DNA from: Acinetobacter ihumii | Lineage (GTDB): Bacteria > Pseudomonadota > Gammaproteobacteria > Pseudomonadales > Moraxellaceae | Direction: 5' to 3' | Assembly (NCBI RefSeq): GCF_900625095.1 | Contig: NZ_LR130760.1 | Span: 2,183,005 to 2,247,004, forward strand | DNA: 64,000 nt | Part shown: positions 34,961 to 45,818 of the stretch, piece after piece | Position numbering within the stretch: position 1 is the stretch's first letter | How the letters are laid out: each line of letters starts with the position of its first letter | Notes under the pieces: generated by a model | The model's input: the letters and a program-made list of their open reading frames with translations, nothing else | Database searches by the model: none | Told to the model about the DNA's origin: nothing | Made by a program: the position numbers and the translations under genes

Positions 34961-35317
34961 TTACTGCGCTGCAATCACCGCGATTTCAATCAGCCATGCT
35001 GGATTGACTAAATCTGCCTGAATCGTGGCACGGGCTGGTGTTGCCAATCCGTCTAACCATTCCATCCAGATCGCATTGACTTTAGAGAATTCATCCAAGT
35101 TCTTAATAAAAAGCTGTGCTGAAAGCAGACGCGATTTATCGGTCTTTGCCTGTGCTAAAAGTTGATCGATGGTCGCCAAGATTTCGCGGGTCTGACCTTC
35201 AATATCAAGATCGGTGTTTTTTGGCACTTGCCCAGACAAATACACCACTTGGTTAAAAATGGTGACTGAACTCATCACCTGATTGCTGTTGATTCTTTCA
35301 ATATTAGAAGCTGACAT
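34961..35317 (-). CDS. RidA-family enamine/imine deaminase
   Basis: A 118-residue YjgF/RidA protein (chorismate-mutase-like trimer). The segments VVYLSGQVP, TREILATIDQLLAQA, LFIKNLDEFSKVN and the substrate-binding Arg in PARATIQADL are visible. RidA proteins hydrolyse reactive imines such as 2-aminoacrylate that leak from PLP and flavin enzymes; here the neighbours are alanine racemase (PLP) and D-amino acid dehydrogenase (FAD, imine product), which makes a clean-up role likely. The ATG at 35317 follows AAGGA by seven bases and lies four bases after the dadX stop. Confidence 0.9.
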   Translation of the reverse strand: MSASNIERINSNQVMSSVTIFNQVVYLSGQVPKNTDLDIEGQTREILATIDQLLAQAKTDKSRLLSAQLFIKNLDEFSKVNAIWMEWLDGLATPARATIQADLVNPAWLIEIAVIAAQ

Positions 35318-35321
35318 CACT

Positions 35322-36431
35322 CTATCCTTGCGTTTCAATAAAAAATGGAACACGTGCGGTCACACCGCACATCAATTCATAGCCGACCGTACCCGAAGCT
35401 TGTGCAACGTCATCAATCGGCAGGATCGACCCAAAACGGGATTTGCCCCAAAGCACCACTTCACTGCCAATCTCAACATTTTCAATCTCGGTCACATCGA
35501 CCGCCAGCATATCCATACTGACCCGACCGACCGTACCAGTACGGATTCCATTGACCAATACAGGCGTACCTGTAGCAGAAATACGCTGATAACCATCCGC
35601 ATAACCACAGGCCACAATACCGATCTTCATGGCTTGCTCGACCTGAAAGGTTGAGCCATAACCGACCGTCTGTTTGGGCTGTAAATCTTGAATGGCAATA
35701 ATTTCACTACGCAGACTCATGCTCGGCTGTAAATTCCAGTCCTGAATCGAGTGTTGCGGAAAATCAGGCGAACTGCCGTAAAGTAAAATGCCCGCACGGA
35801 CAGTTTTAGAAGACAATTGTGAACCATGCCGCAAGATTGCAGCACTGTTACACATCGAGCGTTCACCCGGCAAATCCTGAATGGTGTTTTCAAAGGTTTT
35901 AAGCTGCGCCTCAATTCCCGATTGCCCCAGACGTTCACCATCGGCATCGGAAAAATGCATCATATGCGTGAGGCTATTTACTGCGCTGCACTCGTGAAGT
36001 GACTGCCACACTTCGCGGTAATGCTGTGGCTGAAAACCTAGACGATTCATACCGCTGTTCATTTTCAGGAAAATATCAAACTGGGCAGATTCAGGATACT
36101 GCCTCACCCATTGCAGTTGTCGCGCACTATGTACAGTAAAACTCAGTTGATATTGAGTACAATCAAATAAATCCTGCGCCGAAAAAATACCTTCGAGCAG
36201 CAAAATGGGCCCCGTCCAACCCAAGGCACGCAGGCGTTTGGCTTCCTCGATATCCAGTAAGGCAAAGCCATCGGCGCTTTTCAGGGCAGAATAAACCCGT
36301 TCAATGCCATGCCCATACGCATTGGCTTTGACCACCGCAAACACCGCATGTTGCGGTGCAGATTTTCGGGCAATTTGAAGATTATGTGCCAAAGCATTTT
36401 GATGAATGATGGCACGAATAGGACGTGGCAT
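35322..36431 (-). CDS. dadX: catabolic alanine racemase
   Basis: A 369-residue PLP-dependent fold-III racemase interconverting L- and D-alanine. The PLP lysine is in AVVKANAYGHG near residue 35 and the second catalytic base Tyr in TVGYGSTF near residue 265; RVSMDMLAVDVT is also conserved. Being between dadA and ridA marks it as the catabolic DadX rather than the housekeeping Alr. It starts 29 bases after the dadA stop. Confidence 0.95.
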   Translation of the reverse strand: MPRPIRAIIHQNALAHNLQIARKSAPQHAVFAVVKANAYGHGIERVYSALKSADGFALLDIEEAKRLRALGWTGPILLLEGIFSAQDLFDCTQYQLSFTVHSARQLQWVRQYPESAQFDIFLKMNSGMNRLGFQPQHYREVWQSLHECSAVNSLTHMMHFSDADGERLGQSGIEAQLKTFENTIQDLPGERSMCNSAAILRHGSQLSSKTVRAGILLYGSSPDFPQHSIQDWNLQPSMSLRSEIIAIQDLQPKQTVGYGSTFQVEQAMKIGIVACGYADGYQRISATGTPVLVNGIRTGTVGRVSMDMLAVDVTEIENVEIGSEVVLWGKSRFGSILPIDDVAQASGTVGYELMCGVTARVPFFIETQG

Positions 36432-36460
36432 GGTTCTTCCCTGAACTTGAGTATTGGATC

Positions 36461-37720
36461 TTAAGCTGCGTGTGAATAACGCAGGATCGATAAGCCTTCG
36501 GTACTAATTTCAGGCTGATGATTCAGCACAATGTCGCTAATCAACTTGCCTGAACCACAGGCCATGGTCCAACCGAGCGTACCGTGACCTGTATTTAAGA
36601 ACAGATTACTAAACCGTGTCGCGCCGATGATTGGGGTACTATCTGGGGTCATTGGACGTAAACCTGTCCAGAACGATGCCTGTGCCAGATCGCCACCCGG
36701 GAACAGATCTTGAGTGACCATTTCCAATGTGGCACGACGATCCTGATTTAATCCCAGATTAAAACCACTCAATTCCGCCATTCCACCGACACGAATCCGC
36801 TGATCAAAACGGGTAATGGCAATTTTATAGGTTTCATCAAGCACGGTAGATTGCGGTGCAAACTCAGGCTGTACAATTGGAATAGTCAGTGAATAGCCTT
36901 TGACTGGATAAACAGGCAAATTTAAATGTAAGGGTTTGAGGAAATCACGCGAATAACTCCCAAATGCCAGCACATAACGATCCGCAGTCAAGACTTGTCC
37001 ATTGACTCGAACACCTTTGATTGCATCACCTTCGACCACGAGTGCTTCAACATTTTGGTTAAATTGGAATTCAACGCCTAACGCTTTGGCTTTTTCTGCT
37101 AATGCATTGGTAAATAAATAACAATCGCCTGTTTCATCATGAGGTAAATGTAAACCACCGACCAGCTTGTCTTTGGCATATGCCAGTGCGGGTTCAACCT
37201 TGGCTAAATCATTTTGATCAAGCAATTGATAATCCACGCCACATTCTTTGAGTACCTGAATATCGCGTTGCACTGCTTCAAGCTGTGCTTCACTACGAAA
37301 CACCTGCAAAGTGCCTTTGGCACGGTTTTCATAGCGGATGCCCGTACTTTCACGGAGTTCTTTTAAACAATCTCGGCTGTACTCGGCCACGCGCATCATG
37401 CGTTCTTTATTTTTGCTATAGCTTTCTGGATTACAGTTTTTCAGCATTTGCGCCATCCATTGCAGCTGCCACATACTACCGTCAAGGTTAATCGCAAGCG
37501 GTGCATGATGCTGGAACATCCATTTCACGGCTTTAAAAGGAATACCGGGTGCTGCCCATGGGGTCGAATAGCCGGGTGACACTTGTCCTGCATTGCCAAA
37601 ACTGGTTTCTTCGGCAGGACCAGACTGGCGATCCAAAACCGTGACTTGCGCGCCCTGTTGCGCTAGGTAGTACGCACTCGCGACCCCAATCACTCCACTC
37701 CCTAAAACAATTACGCGCAT
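36461..37720 (-). CDS. dadA: D-amino acid dehydrogenase small subunit
   Basis: A 419-residue FAD enzyme that oxidises D-alanine and other D-amino acids to keto acids and passes electrons to the respiratory chain. The N-terminal [20 protein letters not shown] is the FAD-binding motif; [22 protein letters not shown] and the C-terminal [15 protein letters not shown] are family hallmarks. The ATG at 37720 has GGGGA seven bases ahead; the frame is open 17 codons further upstream, but those lie across the promoter. It heads dadA-dadX-ridA-cycA and is divergent from an Lrp-type regulator. Confidence 0.96.
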   Translation of the reverse strand: MRVIVLGSGVIGVASAYYLAQQGAQVTVLDRQSGPAEETSFGNAGQVSPGYSTPWAAPGIPFKAVKWMFQHHAPLAINLDGSMWQLQWMAQMLKNCNPESYSKNKERMMRVAEYSRDCLKELRESTGIRYENRAKGTLQVFRSEAQLEAVQRDIQVLKECGVDYQLLDQNDLAKVEPALAYAKDKLVGGLHLPHDETGDCYLFTNALAEKAKALGVEFQFNQNVEALVVEGDAIKGVRVNGQVLTADRYVLAFGSYSRDFLKPLHLNLPVYPVKGYSLTIPIVQPEFAPQSTVLDETYKIAITRFDQRIRVGGMAELSGFNLGLNQDRRATLEMVTQDLFPGGDLAQASFWTGLRPMTPDSTPIIGATRFSNLFLNTGHGTLGWTMACGSGKLISDIVLNHQPEISTEGLSILRYSHAA

Positions 37721-37741
37721 TTGGTTTCCCCACATCATCCA

Positions 37742-37768
37742 GTGAATTTCACTAGTATATTTTTGCTT
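37742..37768 (-). promoter_or_regulatory. dadA promoter region with palindrome and Lrp-like box
   Basis: AGTGAATTTCACT (37742-37754) is a perfect palindrome. It abuts TAGTATATTTTTGCT (37754-37768), which fits the first 12 positions of the Lrp consensus. A TATACT -10 candidate for dadA overlaps both (37755-37760, minus strand). The divergent regulator gene likely acts here. A TATAAT for that gene is at 37798-37803. Confidence 0.45.
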
Positions 37769-37856
37769 CAATAGTTTTTTTCACTGTTTTAGGCACTATA
37801 ATCTAGGAAAATTGGCAGTTTTGTCGTGTAGAAATTCTAAAAAAAGGAAAAAAATA

Positions 37857-38324
37857 ATGCGACCACTGGATCGAACTGATCGGCAGATTCTGGATATCCT
37901 GCAACGTGAAGGACGTATTGCGATCAGTGAATTGGCGTCTAGAGTCAACTTATCAACCACGCCCTGTTCAGAACGGGTCAAGCGGCTAGAACGTGAGGGC
38001 ATCATCATAGGTTACTATGCACGGCTCAATCCTGCACATGTCGATCGAAATTTACTGGTATTTCTGGAAATTAAGCTTTCTGCCAAATCAGGCGATGTAT
38101 TTGATCAAGTCGCCCGTGATCTGATTGAAGTACCGGAAGTGTTAGAATGTCATTTAATTTCAGGTGAATTTGATTATCTGGTCAAAGCCAGATTGAAAGA
38201 AATGAGTGCTTACCGAAAATTATTGGGCAATATTTTAAAAAAACTGCCTGCATCGGCTTCATCGCATAGCTATGTGGTGATGGAAGAAATTAAGGAAACT
38301 TTGTATCTAGATTTATCTCAATAA
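37857..38324 (+). CDS. Lrp/AsnC-family regulator of D-alanine catabolism
   Basis: A 155-residue Lrp-type regulator: helix-turn-helix at about residues 7-55 (LDRTDRQILDILQREGRIAISELASRV, STTPCSERVKRLEREG) and a C-terminal RAM ligand domain (VLECHLISGEFDYLVKARL). Its divergence from dadA matches DadR/Lrp activators that sense L-alanine in Pseudomonas. The ATG at 37857 follows AAAAGGA; the longer upstream frame is not needed. Two hairpins follow the gene. Confidence 0.92.
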   Translation: MRPLDRTDRQILDILQREGRIAISELASRVNLSTTPCSERVKRLEREGIIIGYYARLNPAHVDRNLLVFLEIKLSAKSGDVFDQVARDLIEVPEVLECHLISGEFDYLVKARLKEMSAYRKLLGNILKKLPASASSHSYVVMEEIKETLYLDLSQ

Positions 38325-38402
38325 AGAATTTTATTCAGATATATTCTCGTCAAAAGAGAATTTGCATACTGTTTCCGCAAATTAAGCTTCCTTTAAGTCT
38401 CA

Positions 38403-38465
38403 AGTTTTAAATTGAAGTCCTCAGAGCTTAAAACTTTTGCCACACTCCCCTGTGTGGTTTTTTTT
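38403..38465 (+). terminator. terminator after the Lrp-type gene
   Basis: A CCACAC/GTGTGG stem (38440-38457) with a TCCCCT loop is followed by eight T. Just before it AAGTTTTAA (38403-38411) pairs with TTAAAACTT (38428-38436), a second hairpin. Confidence 0.85.
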
Positions 38466-38725
38466 GGCTAAAATTTAGAAAATTGCACTTTTTTAATGCA
38501 TTTCTATCCTAAAAAACGCATCGAAGTATAAAAAAGTTTTAACATTCACTTCAGTAATCTTTGCAAACCAAGATTAAGAATTTTTCAGTTCTAAGACTAG
38601 AAGAGCATGGCACGATACAGGTCTTACTGCTACATTAGTCAGGTTTGATGTTTGCTTAAATCTCATGCACTCGCACCAACTCCGCGCAGTTTTGGTTCAA
38701 ACTGCGAAATGAAAGGATTTTTTTG
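38466..38725 (+). other. tyrB leader region with hairpin before the ribosome site
   Basis: AT-rich, no gene. Near its end CGCAGTTT (38685-38692) pairs with AAACTGCG (38699-38706) around a TGGTTC loop, ending just before the AAAGGA ribosome site of tyrB. It could modulate translation or be incidental. No leader peptide was recognised. Confidence 0.4.
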
Positions 38726-39940
38726 ATGTTTCAACATATCCCCCCATATGCAGGCGATCCGATTTTATCGCTTATGGAACAATTCAATGCCGACCCACGT
38801 CAAGGCAAAGTCAATTTAAGTATTGGTCTTTATTATAATGAAGACAGTATTGTGCCTCAGCTTGATACCATTATTGAAGCGCAAAAACGCATTGAACCCC
38901 TGCAAAGCAAAACCAAGCTATATTTGCCAATGGAAGGCTTCAAACCTTATCGTGAAGCGATTCAAGCGTTATTGTTTGGAACAAATAGCCCTGCTGTAAA
39001 AAGTGGTCGCGCTGTCACCATTCAGACTTTAGGTGGTTCAGGTGCGCTTAAGGTTGGCGCGGATTTTCTTAAAAATTATTTTCCAAATTCTGAAGTCTGG
39101 GTCAGTCAGCCGACTTGGGATAACCATGTAGCCATTTTTAATGGAGCAGGCTTTAAAACCCATTTTTATCCATATTTTGATGCCCAAACGGGCGGTGTGA
39201 ATTTTGAGGGAATGCTCTCTGCCCTGAAACAACTGCCTGAACAAAGTATTGTGTTATTGCACCCATGCTGCCATAACCCAACGGGCGCAGATTTAAATCC
39301 TGCACAGTGGGATCAAGTGATTGAAGTACTGAAAGCGGGCAATCTGATTCCATTTTTAGATATTGCCTATCAAGGCTTTGGCGATGGTATGGATCAGGAT
39401 GCTTATGCGATTCGTGCGATGGATCAAGCAGGTCTGAATTTTATCGTCAGTAACTCTTTTTCCAAAATTTTCTCACTTTATGGCGAACGTGTCGGTGGTC
39501 TGACTTTTGTTTGTGATGATGTTGAAGCCGCTCAAGCCACTTTTGGCCAGTTAAAAGCCACTGTACGTCGTATCTATTCTAGCCCACCTACCACAGGGGC
39601 TTGGTTGGTGGATCAGGTTCTTAACGATGCTGAGTTAAATCAACAATGGCAGGGCGAAGTTCAGCACATGCGTGAACGTATTATTAAAATGCGTCAAATC
39701 TTACGTGACGAATTAAGCAAAGCCTTGCCAGATCGCGACTTTAACTATCTGGTAGAACAAAAAGGCATGTTTAGCTATACAGGTCTTACTGGCGAGCAAG
39801 TCGACACCTTACGTGAAGACTATGCCATTTATTTGGTGCGCAGTGGCCGTATCTGTGTCGCGGGTCTCAACATGAATAATATCTATGTGGTCGCAAAAGC
39901 TGTGGCAGAAGTCTTGGCTAAAGCGCCTACACCAGCTTAA
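38726..39940 (+). CDS. tyrB: aromatic amino acid aminotransferase
   Basis: A 404-residue class I PLP aminotransferase of the AspC/TyrB group. It opens [19 protein letters not shown], and has [11 protein letters not shown], the PLP lysine in [17 protein letters not shown] near residue 255, and a conserved C-terminal [10 protein letters not shown]. TyrB makes Tyr, Phe and Leu from their keto acids with glutamate. The ATG at 38726 is preceded by AAAGGA eight bases ahead; a TTG just before it is in frame but unlikely. tyrB beside the lactate genes is the usual neighbour of the Acinetobacter K locus. Confidence 0.93.
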   Translation: MFQHIPPYAGDPILSLMEQFNADPRQGKVNLSIGLYYNEDSIVPQLDTIIEAQKRIEPLQSKTKLYLPMEGFKPYREAIQALLFGTNSPAVKSGRAVTIQTLGGSGALKVGADFLKNYFPNSEVWVSQPTWDNHVAIFNGAGFKTHFYPYFDAQTGGVNFEGMLSALKQLPEQSIVLLHPCCHNPTGADLNPAQWDQVIEVLKAGNLIPFLDIAYQGFGDGMDQDAYAIRAMDQAGLNFIVSNSFSKIFSLYGERVGGLTFVCDDVEAAQATFGQLKATVRRIYSSPPTTGAWLVDQVLNDAELNQQWQGEVQHMRERIIKMRQILRDELSKALPDRDFNYLVEQKGMFSYTGLTGEQVDTLREDYAIYLVRSGRICVAGLNMNNIYVVAKAVAEVLAKAPTPA

Positions 39941-39965
39941 GCATTGATCCACGACGAAGCATTAA

Positions 39966-39997
39966 ACAAAGCCTGAGATAAACATCTCGGGCTTTGT
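39966..39997. terminator. hairpin between tyrB and the repeat lipoprotein gene
   Basis: ACAAAGCCTGAGA (39966-39978) pairs with TCTCGGGCTTTGT (39985-39997), 13 bp with one wobble. The flanking T runs are weak; it probably serves both convergent genes. Confidence 0.6.
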
Positions 39998-40012
39998 TAC
40001 TTTACGTTTAAA

Positions 40013-40318
40013 TTAACGACCATACCCTGGATCAGGGTTAGTTGGTCGGTTAAAACCTGGATCAATCTGATTTGACTGGTTATTTTCTCCCGGACGTAAA
40101 CCACCATTGTTTGAGCCTGACGGATAGTTATAACCAGGATCGGGATGATCATGGGTGGTTTCCCCAGGTCGCAATCCACCATGATCATGTGCAGGTGGAC
40201 GGCTAAAACCGGGGTCTGCTTGACGGCCTGATTGATTGATATGATCATCAGGCGTCACGATACAACCAGTCATTAATGTTGCAACTGCCAATGCAGCCAA
40301 TATGGTCTTGATGTGCAT
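40013..40318 (-). CDS. small lipoprotein with Pro/Gly-rich tandem repeats
   Basis: A 101-residue protein with a lipoprotein signal (ILAALAVATLMTGC), so likely anchored in the envelope. The mature part is low-complexity, with repeated units beginning DPGF or DPGY and containing GGLRPGE: DPGFSRPPAHDHGGLRPGE, then DPGYNYPSGSNNGGLRPGE, then DPGFNRP and a final DPGYGR. No catalytic domain is seen. ATG at 40318 or the TTG at 40321 could be the start; AAGGAG is ten and seven bases ahead respectively. I do not recognise a named family and assign no function. Confidence 0.75.
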   Translation of the reverse strand: MHIKTILAALAVATLMTGCIVTPDDHINQSGRQADPGFSRPPAHDHGGLRPGETTHDHPDPGYNYPSGSNNGGLRPGENNQSNQIDPGFNRPTNPDPGYGR

Positions 40319-40438
40319 CAATCTTCTGCTCCTTAAAATAGTTGTTATCAGGTGCTTAAAATTAGCGTGAGTTGTTTGATTTAGACTTTTAAATTATGAC
40401 GAATTCTAGCAAGGATAAAGTTGCAACTATGTAACCCA

Positions 40439-42157
40439 CTAGGATGAAATCTTGCTTTTACCCCAATATTTAAGCTTAGACGTATGTCCAATTCCGACAT
40501 TAAAGCTATTGGTCGGATCGAGCTTTTGATAAAAATTGGCTAACGCTGGTTTGGCGATATATAAATGTCCTACATTATGTTCTGCTGGATATTCTGCTCG
40601 ACGTGCATCCAGCAATGTCCACATTTGATGTTCCATCGCTAAAGGATCAACGCCTTTTTTGACAATATAGTCCTGATGAAACACATGGCAGAAAAAATGC
40701 CCATAATACAGTTTATGTAAAATTTTCTGTTCCATGTCAGTAGGAAGTTGTTCAACCCAGTCTCGATCGTTACGGCGCAGGGCAATATCCAGTGCCACAA
40801 TATCTTCTACTTCGCTACGATGGGTATCGCGATAACGTATCGCAGCCCCCGCGATGGCAAAGCGATGTAAAAAGGCTTTTCGGCCTTCCTCCTCATCACA
40901 TAAAAAATAAGCCCCAGTCGCATGTACAGCAAAATATTCTTCTAAAAATTGTTCAGTCTGATCTTTACTATTGTTTTCCACTCGTAAAATCAAATGATGC
41001 TCATATTGATCGTGAAACTCTGTCATACGTTTAGGTAAATGATTCGGCAAAAAGAAAGTCAACGCTTGTAATAAATGATCCGTCAGTCCTTTAATTTTAA
41101 ATTTTTCCAGAAAACCATCCACCTTATCTTTTAAAGCAAAAGCTTTCGGGACATTGGCGGTACCAAATTTTTCAATAAACAGAAACGTGTCTTTGCCATA
41201 CTTCTCCCCAATCCGATATGCATCACGATGAATATATTCCCCTGCAATCGGTAAACTGGGTAACGACGTTAGTAGATAACGACGAATTGCCGTCAGGTCA
41301 TTGGCATCGTTACTGCCAATATAGAACACATCGCTTGCCACTTTTTCATACGTATCCAAACGTACTGCAAATACACAAACTTTTCCCGCTGAACCCGAAG
41401 CCTCAAACAAACGTGAAGGATCTGCGTTAAATCGTGCTGGACTATCTGCATCCACCTGTGTCACATTATGCGCATAACGCTGATCGGATGCCTGACGCGT
41501 TGCATCATGCTGTATATCGCTGACCTGATATTGCTGCTGCTCTAATCGACTTAAAATTTCCTCTGGAGTTTGTCCCAGATCAATGCCTAAATGATTGATC
41601 AGACGTAACTGTCCCTGATCATCCACCTGCGCATACAGTGCCAGTTCAGTATAGGCTGGCCCACGACGAACCAATGCTCCACCCGAATTATTACACACGC
41701 CGCCTAACACCGATGCGCCAATACAGGACGAACCAATCACCGAATGCGGCTCACGCTGATAAGGCTTTAAAATCTGTTCAAGATTATCCAGCGTCGCACC
41801 CGGTAAACACACCACCTGTTTACCTTGATGAATCACCTGAATGCCTTTTAAACGACGTGTACTCATGATAATCACAGGACGGTCATAGTCTTCGCCATAA
41901 GGTGTTGAGCCGCCGGTCAGCCCCGTATTGGCCGCCTGCATGATCACAATACAATCTGCGCCAATCACAGCCTGTAATACCTGCCATTGTTCCAACAAGG
42001 TTCCTGGACAGACCACGGCCAACACTTTGCCTTCACCAAAGCGTCGACCCTGACGGTATTGCCGAGTCTGTTGATCATCGGTCAACAGATGGGATTTACC
42101 CACGATCTTTTCAAGCTGATTCAATAGCTGCGTGGCTATAACAGGCTGTTGTGTCAT
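40439..42157 (-). CDS. dld: quinone-dependent D-lactate dehydrogenase
   Basis: A 572-residue peripheral membrane flavoprotein oxidising D-lactate to pyruvate with quinone as acceptor. The FAD-binding domain has ANTGLTGGSTPYG and VIGSSCIGASVLGGVCNNSGG-type blocks; the Dld membrane-binding C-terminal part has HVFHQDYIVKKG and NVGHLY. The ATG at 42157 has AAGGA eight bases ahead. It is the last gene of lldP-lldR-lldD-dld. Confidence 0.96.
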   Translation of the reverse strand: MTQQPVIATQLLNQLEKIVGKSHLLTDDQQTRQYRQGRRFGEGKVLAVVCPGTLLEQWQVLQAVIGADCIVIMQAANTGLTGGSTPYGEDYDRPVIIMSTRRLKGIQVIHQGKQVVCLPGATLDNLEQILKPYQREPHSVIGSSCIGASVLGGVCNNSGGALVRRGPAYTELALYAQVDDQGQLRLINHLGIDLGQTPEEILSRLEQQQYQVSDIQHDATRQASDQRYAHNVTQVDADSPARFNADPSRLFEASGSAGKVCVFAVRLDTYEKVASDVFYIGSNDANDLTAIRRYLLTSLPSLPIAGEYIHRDAYRIGEKYGKDTFLFIEKFGTANVPKAFALKDKVDGFLEKFKIKGLTDHLLQALTFFLPNHLPKRMTEFHDQYEHHLILRVENNSKDQTEQFLEEYFAVHATGAYFLCDEEEGRKAFLHRFAIAGAAIRYRDTHRSEVEDIVALDIALRRNDRDWVEQLPTDMEQKILHKLYYGHFFCHVFHQDYIVKKGVDPLAMEHQMWTLLDARRAEYPAEHNVGHLYIAKPALANFYQKLDPTNSFNVGIGHTSKLKYWGKSKISS

Positions 42158-42170
42158 CAAATCGATCCTT

Positions 42171-43328
42171 TTATTCGGCTTGCATCAATTTATTGACCTG
42201 TACCAGACAATCCGTATTAATATCTGCAATGCTTTTTGCACCGGTTAAGGTCATGGCAACCCGCATTTCTTTATCAATCAGATCCAGTAAATTGCTTACT
42301 CCTTGTCCCCCTGCGGCGGCAAGTGCATAAACAAATGCTCGACCTAACATCACGCTATCTGCACCCAACGCCAGCATACGCACCACATCCAGACCGTTAC
42401 GGATTCCGGAATCGGCCAGAATGGTCAAATCGCCTTTGACTGCATCGGCAATCGCAGGCAAGGCACGTGCTGAGGACATCACGCCATCGAGCTGACGCCC
42501 ACCATGATTGGACACCACAATCCCATCGGCGCCAAAACGTACCGCATCTTTGGCATCTTCTGGGTCTAAGATGCCTTTGATGACCATCGGGCCATCCCAA
42601 AATTCACGAATCCATTCCAGATCTTTCCAAGAAATGGATGGATCGAAATTAGAACCCAACCAACCGATATAATCTTCTAGCCCAGTCGGCTTACCTAAAT
42701 ATTTGGAAATATTGCCCAGATCATGTGGACGTCCTAACAAACCGACATCCCATGCCCATTGTGGATGCGTTACCGCTTGCAAATAACGGCGCATCGCTGC
42801 ATTGGGGCCACTCATGCCTGAATGTGCATCGCGATAGCGTGCGCCCGGTACTGGCATATCTACCGTGAATACCAAGGTCGAACAACCCGCTGCTTTGGCA
42901 CGTTCCAGTGCATTGCGCATAAAACCACGGTCACGTAACACATAGAGCTGAAACCACATCGGACGCTTAATGGCAGGCGTAACTTCTTCAATCGGACACA
43001 CAGAAACAGTCGATAAGGTAAATGGAATCCCCTTTTTATCTGCGGCGACTGCGGCCTGTACTTCACCCCGACGTGCATACATGCCTGTTAAACCCACAGG
43101 AGACAATGCCACAGGCATCGACAGGGTTTCATTAAAAAGTTTGGTTTCCAGACTCAAACTGGACATATCGTTCAACACACGTTGTCTTAATGCAATTTGC
43201 GATAAATCTTCAACATTTCGCTTCAGCGTATATTCTGCGTATGCCCCGCCATCAATATAATGAAATAAAAAAGGTGGCAAACGACGACGCGCCGCTTCAC
43301 GATAATCATTTGAAGAAGAAATAATCAT
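42171..43328 (-). CDS. lldD: L-lactate dehydrogenase (FMN-dependent)
   Basis: A 385-residue FMN-dependent alpha-hydroxyacid dehydrogenase that converts L-lactate to pyruvate at the inner membrane. [26 protein letters not shown], and the catalytic-His signature [10 protein letters not shown] near residue 275 are visible, with [19 protein letters not shown] at the second FMN site. It overlaps the lldR stop by four bases (ATGA) and precedes dld by 13. Confidence 0.96.
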   Translation of the reverse strand: MIISSSNDYREAARRRLPPFLFHYIDGGAYAEYTLKRNVEDLSQIALRQRVLNDMSSLSLETKLFNETLSMPVALSPVGLTGMYARRGEVQAAVAADKKGIPFTLSTVSVCPIEEVTPAIKRPMWFQLYVLRDRGFMRNALERAKAAGCSTLVFTVDMPVPGARYRDAHSGMSGPNAAMRRYLQAVTHPQWAWDVGLLGRPHDLGNISKYLGKPTGLEDYIGWLGSNFDPSISWKDLEWIREFWDGPMVIKGILDPEDAKDAVRFGADGIVVSNHGGRQLDGVMSSARALPAIADAVKGDLTILADSGIRNGLDVVRMLALGADSVMLGRAFVYALAAAGGQGVSNLLDLIDKEMRVAMTLTGAKSIADINTDCLVQVNKLMQAE

Positions 43329-44077
43329 GTTGGATCAATCCTATGTAAACGTGTAGCACGTTTCTGGCGAGCTTCGTCTTCATCCAGAGAACGTACATGA
43401 TCGATGACAAATTCAATATGGCCACACACTGCATCTCGTGCTGCCTGAGCGTCTTTACGGTCAATGGCATCCATCACCTGAAAATGCTGATCACTGAGTA
43501 GATCGGCACTAATCGGATGTTCATAGACTTTTTTACGCCCTAAAAAGACGTTGTATTGCAATAAATCAAATAAACTGCGCATCATTTGAATCAGCACCAC
43601 ATTATGCGATGCTTCGGCAATCGCCAGATGAAAATTGGCATCAGCAACTGCCGCTGCTGCGGAATCCCCATGTGCCTGATGCCGTGCTATTTCATCAAAA
43701 TACTGATGGATCTTGGCGCGATCAGCGTCGGTTGAACGCAAAGCAGCATACCAAGCTGTCCCGCCTTCAAGTACCAAACGCGATTCCTGTACATCAAAAC
43801 GATAATGTGGATCGTCCTGCATCAAATGGCTAATCGGTTCAACAATCAACTGCTGCGACCATGTTTCAGGTAGCTGTTGAATATAAGTACCATCGCCACG
43901 ACGACTGGATAAAACTCCCAGACTAATCAATTGCTGAATCGCTTCACGTAGCGATGGACGCGAGATCCCCAAACTGGTCGCGAGTTGACGCTCGGCAGGC
44001 AAACGATCTCCTTGTTTGAGATTACGCTGCTCAATAAGCGTCTGTAACTTTTGTACCACCTGATCAGAGACTCGCAT
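43325..44077 (-). CDS. lldR: lactate-responsive GntR-family repressor
   Basis: A 250-residue FadR/GntR-type regulator: winged helix at residues 8-70 ([25 protein letters not shown]) and an FCD effector domain. LldR represses the lactate operon until L-lactate binds. It lies between lldP and lldD, as in other Acinetobacter and Pseudomonas. Two TTGGT-N3-ACCAA operators upstream of lldP are its expected targets. Confidence 0.95.
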   Translation of the reverse strand: MRVSDQVVQKLQTLIEQRNLKQGDRLPAERQLATSLGISRPSLREAIQQLISLGVLSSRRGDGTYIQQLPETWSQQLIVEPISHLMQDDPHYRFDVQESRLVLEGGTAWYAALRSTDADRAKIHQYFDEIARHQAHGDSAAAAVADANFHLAIAEASHNVVLIQMMRSLFDLLQYNVFLGRKKVYEHPISADLLSDQHFQVMDAIDRKDAQAARDAVCGHIEFVIDHVRSLDEDEARQKRATRLHRIDPT

Positions 44078-44096
44078 TATTTTTCCTTCAATTTCG

Positions 44097-45752
44097 CTAA
44101 GGAATCATCCAAGGTACAATATAAGCCTGTACCGTCACGATGATCCCCACAAAGATGGTAAATATGATGCTATGTTTTACGGTAAAACGGAACAAATCTG
44201 ATTCTTTTCCAACTAATCCCACTGCTGCACAAGCAATAGCAATCGATTGCGGTGAAATCATTTTCCCAGTGACCCCACCACTGGTATTGGCTGCGACCAA
44301 TAACACTTCTGGAATGCCAATTTGTTGTGCCGTAGTCGCCTGTAACGCAGAAAATAATGCATTGGATGAGGTATCTGATCCCGTCAGAAACACGCCCAAC
44401 CAACCCAAAAATGGTGAGAAGAAGGTAAAGGCATGACCGGTATGTGACAATGCCAAGGCTAAAGTTGCGGATAGACCCGAATAGTTGGCAATAAAGGCAA
44501 AGGCCAAGACCATACCAATTGAATAAATCGGAACTTTTAGCTCATTCAAGGTTTCGCCAAAAGTCACCACGGCCTGCTTCGCATTCATTTTTAAGAAAAT
44601 GACGCTCATCACTGCCGCAATAAAAATCGCAGTCCCCGTGGCTGAAAACCAGTCGAACTTATAAATCGCATCATAAGGCGTATGTTCAGTCACAATCGGG
44701 GGCATTTTTTCCACCAGACGATGCAAACCCGGCACTTCGATTTTAAAAATCCAGTGTTCGAGTGCACCGCCTTTAACAAATAGATCCTTAAACGGTTTAA
44801 TACTCCACAACGTCACCATCGCCGTCAAAATCGCAAACGGAGACCATGCTTTGGCAATTTGTGCAAACGAATATTGGGTGACCGATGCCGTTTGTTGATC
44901 TAGCTTTTCTGCTTCGGCGAAACGGAAAATATACTTCGGCTGCCAGACTTTAAACAATAAAGTTAAGCTGACCAATGAGGCAATTGCCGCTGTAATATCA
45001 GGCAATTCTGGCCCAATAAAGTTTGAAGTTAAATATTGAGCAATGGCAAAAGAACCACCACCGACCAACACCGCAGGCCAAGTTTCTTTGACACCACGCC
45101 AGCCATCCATAATTGCCATGATCCAGAACAATACGATGATGACCAAAAATGGTAACTGACGACCCACCATCTGGCTGATTTCCATGGTATCCACCCCGGA
45201 GACCTGCCCTGCGACAATAATCGGAATCCCCATCGCACCAAAGGCAACAGGCGCCGTATTCACAATCAAACACAGACCCGCAGCATATAGAGGTTTAAAA
45301 CCAAGCCCCATTAGTAAAGCAGCGGTAATCGCCACTGGCGCGCCAAAACCCGCAGCCCCTTCCAGAAAAGTACCAAATGCAAAGCCTACCAATAGCATTT
45401 GTAGACGTTGATCTTCAGTAATGGACAAAATACTGGAACGAATAATGTCAAACTGACCTGTTTTCACCGAAATTTTATATAGGAATACCGCGCCCAGAAT
45501 AATCCATGCAATCGGCCATAATCCGTAAAAAAAACCATAAATGAGCGAAGCAAAGGCCATTGCCGCAGGCATTTGATAAAAGAACAACGCAATAGCCAAT
45601 GCAATCATCACGGTTAAAGTCGCCGCGATACTGCCCTTTAAACGAAATACGGCCAACGCTAAAAAGAAAAAGATAATCGGAATCAAGGCAATCAGACTAG
45701 AAAGCCAGATATTCGCCAGTGGATCATAAACTTGCTGCCAAACATTGAGCAT
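44097..45752 (-). CDS. lldP: L-lactate permease
   Basis: A 551-residue LctP-family transporter with about twelve or more membrane segments, the same length as E. coli Lld[27 protein letters not shown] near residue 135 is the family signature, and [16 protein letters not shown] and [19 protein letters not shown] near the end are conserved. The ATG at 45752 follows AAGGAG by six bases; an ATG at 45758 touches that element and is unlikely. First gene of the lactate operon. Confidence 0.95.
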   Translation of the reverse strand: MLNVWQQVYDPLANIWLSSLIALIPIIFFFLALAVFRLKGSIAATLTVMIALAIALFFYQMPAAMAFASLIYGFFYGLWPIAWIILGAVFLYKISVKTGQFDIIRSSILSITEDQRLQMLLVGFAFGTFLEGAAGFGAPVAITAALLMGLGFKPLYAAGLCLIVNTAPVAFGAMGIPIIVAGQVSGVDTMEISQMVGRQLPFLVIIVLFWIMAIMDGWRGVKETWPAVLVGGGSFAIAQYLTSNFIGPELPDITAAIASLVSLTLLFKVWQPKYIFRFAEAEKLDQQTASVTQYSFAQIAKAWSPFAILTAMVTLWSIKPFKDLFVKGGALEHWIFKIEVPGLHRLVEKMPPIVTEHTPYDAIYKFDWFSATGTAIFIAAVMSVIFLKMNAKQAVVTFGETLNELKVPIYSIGMVLAFAFIANYSGLSATLALALSHTGHAFTFFSPFLGWLGVFLTGSDTSSNALFSALQATTAQQIGIPEVLLVAANTSGGVTGKMISPQSIAIACAAVGLVGKESDLFRFTVKHSIIFTIFVGIIVTVQAYIVPWMIP

Positions 45753-45818
45753 TGTCATCTCCTTGAAATGCTGCCAGATATTTGTTTGATGAATCATCAC
45801 GATTCAGTATTTATGTTA

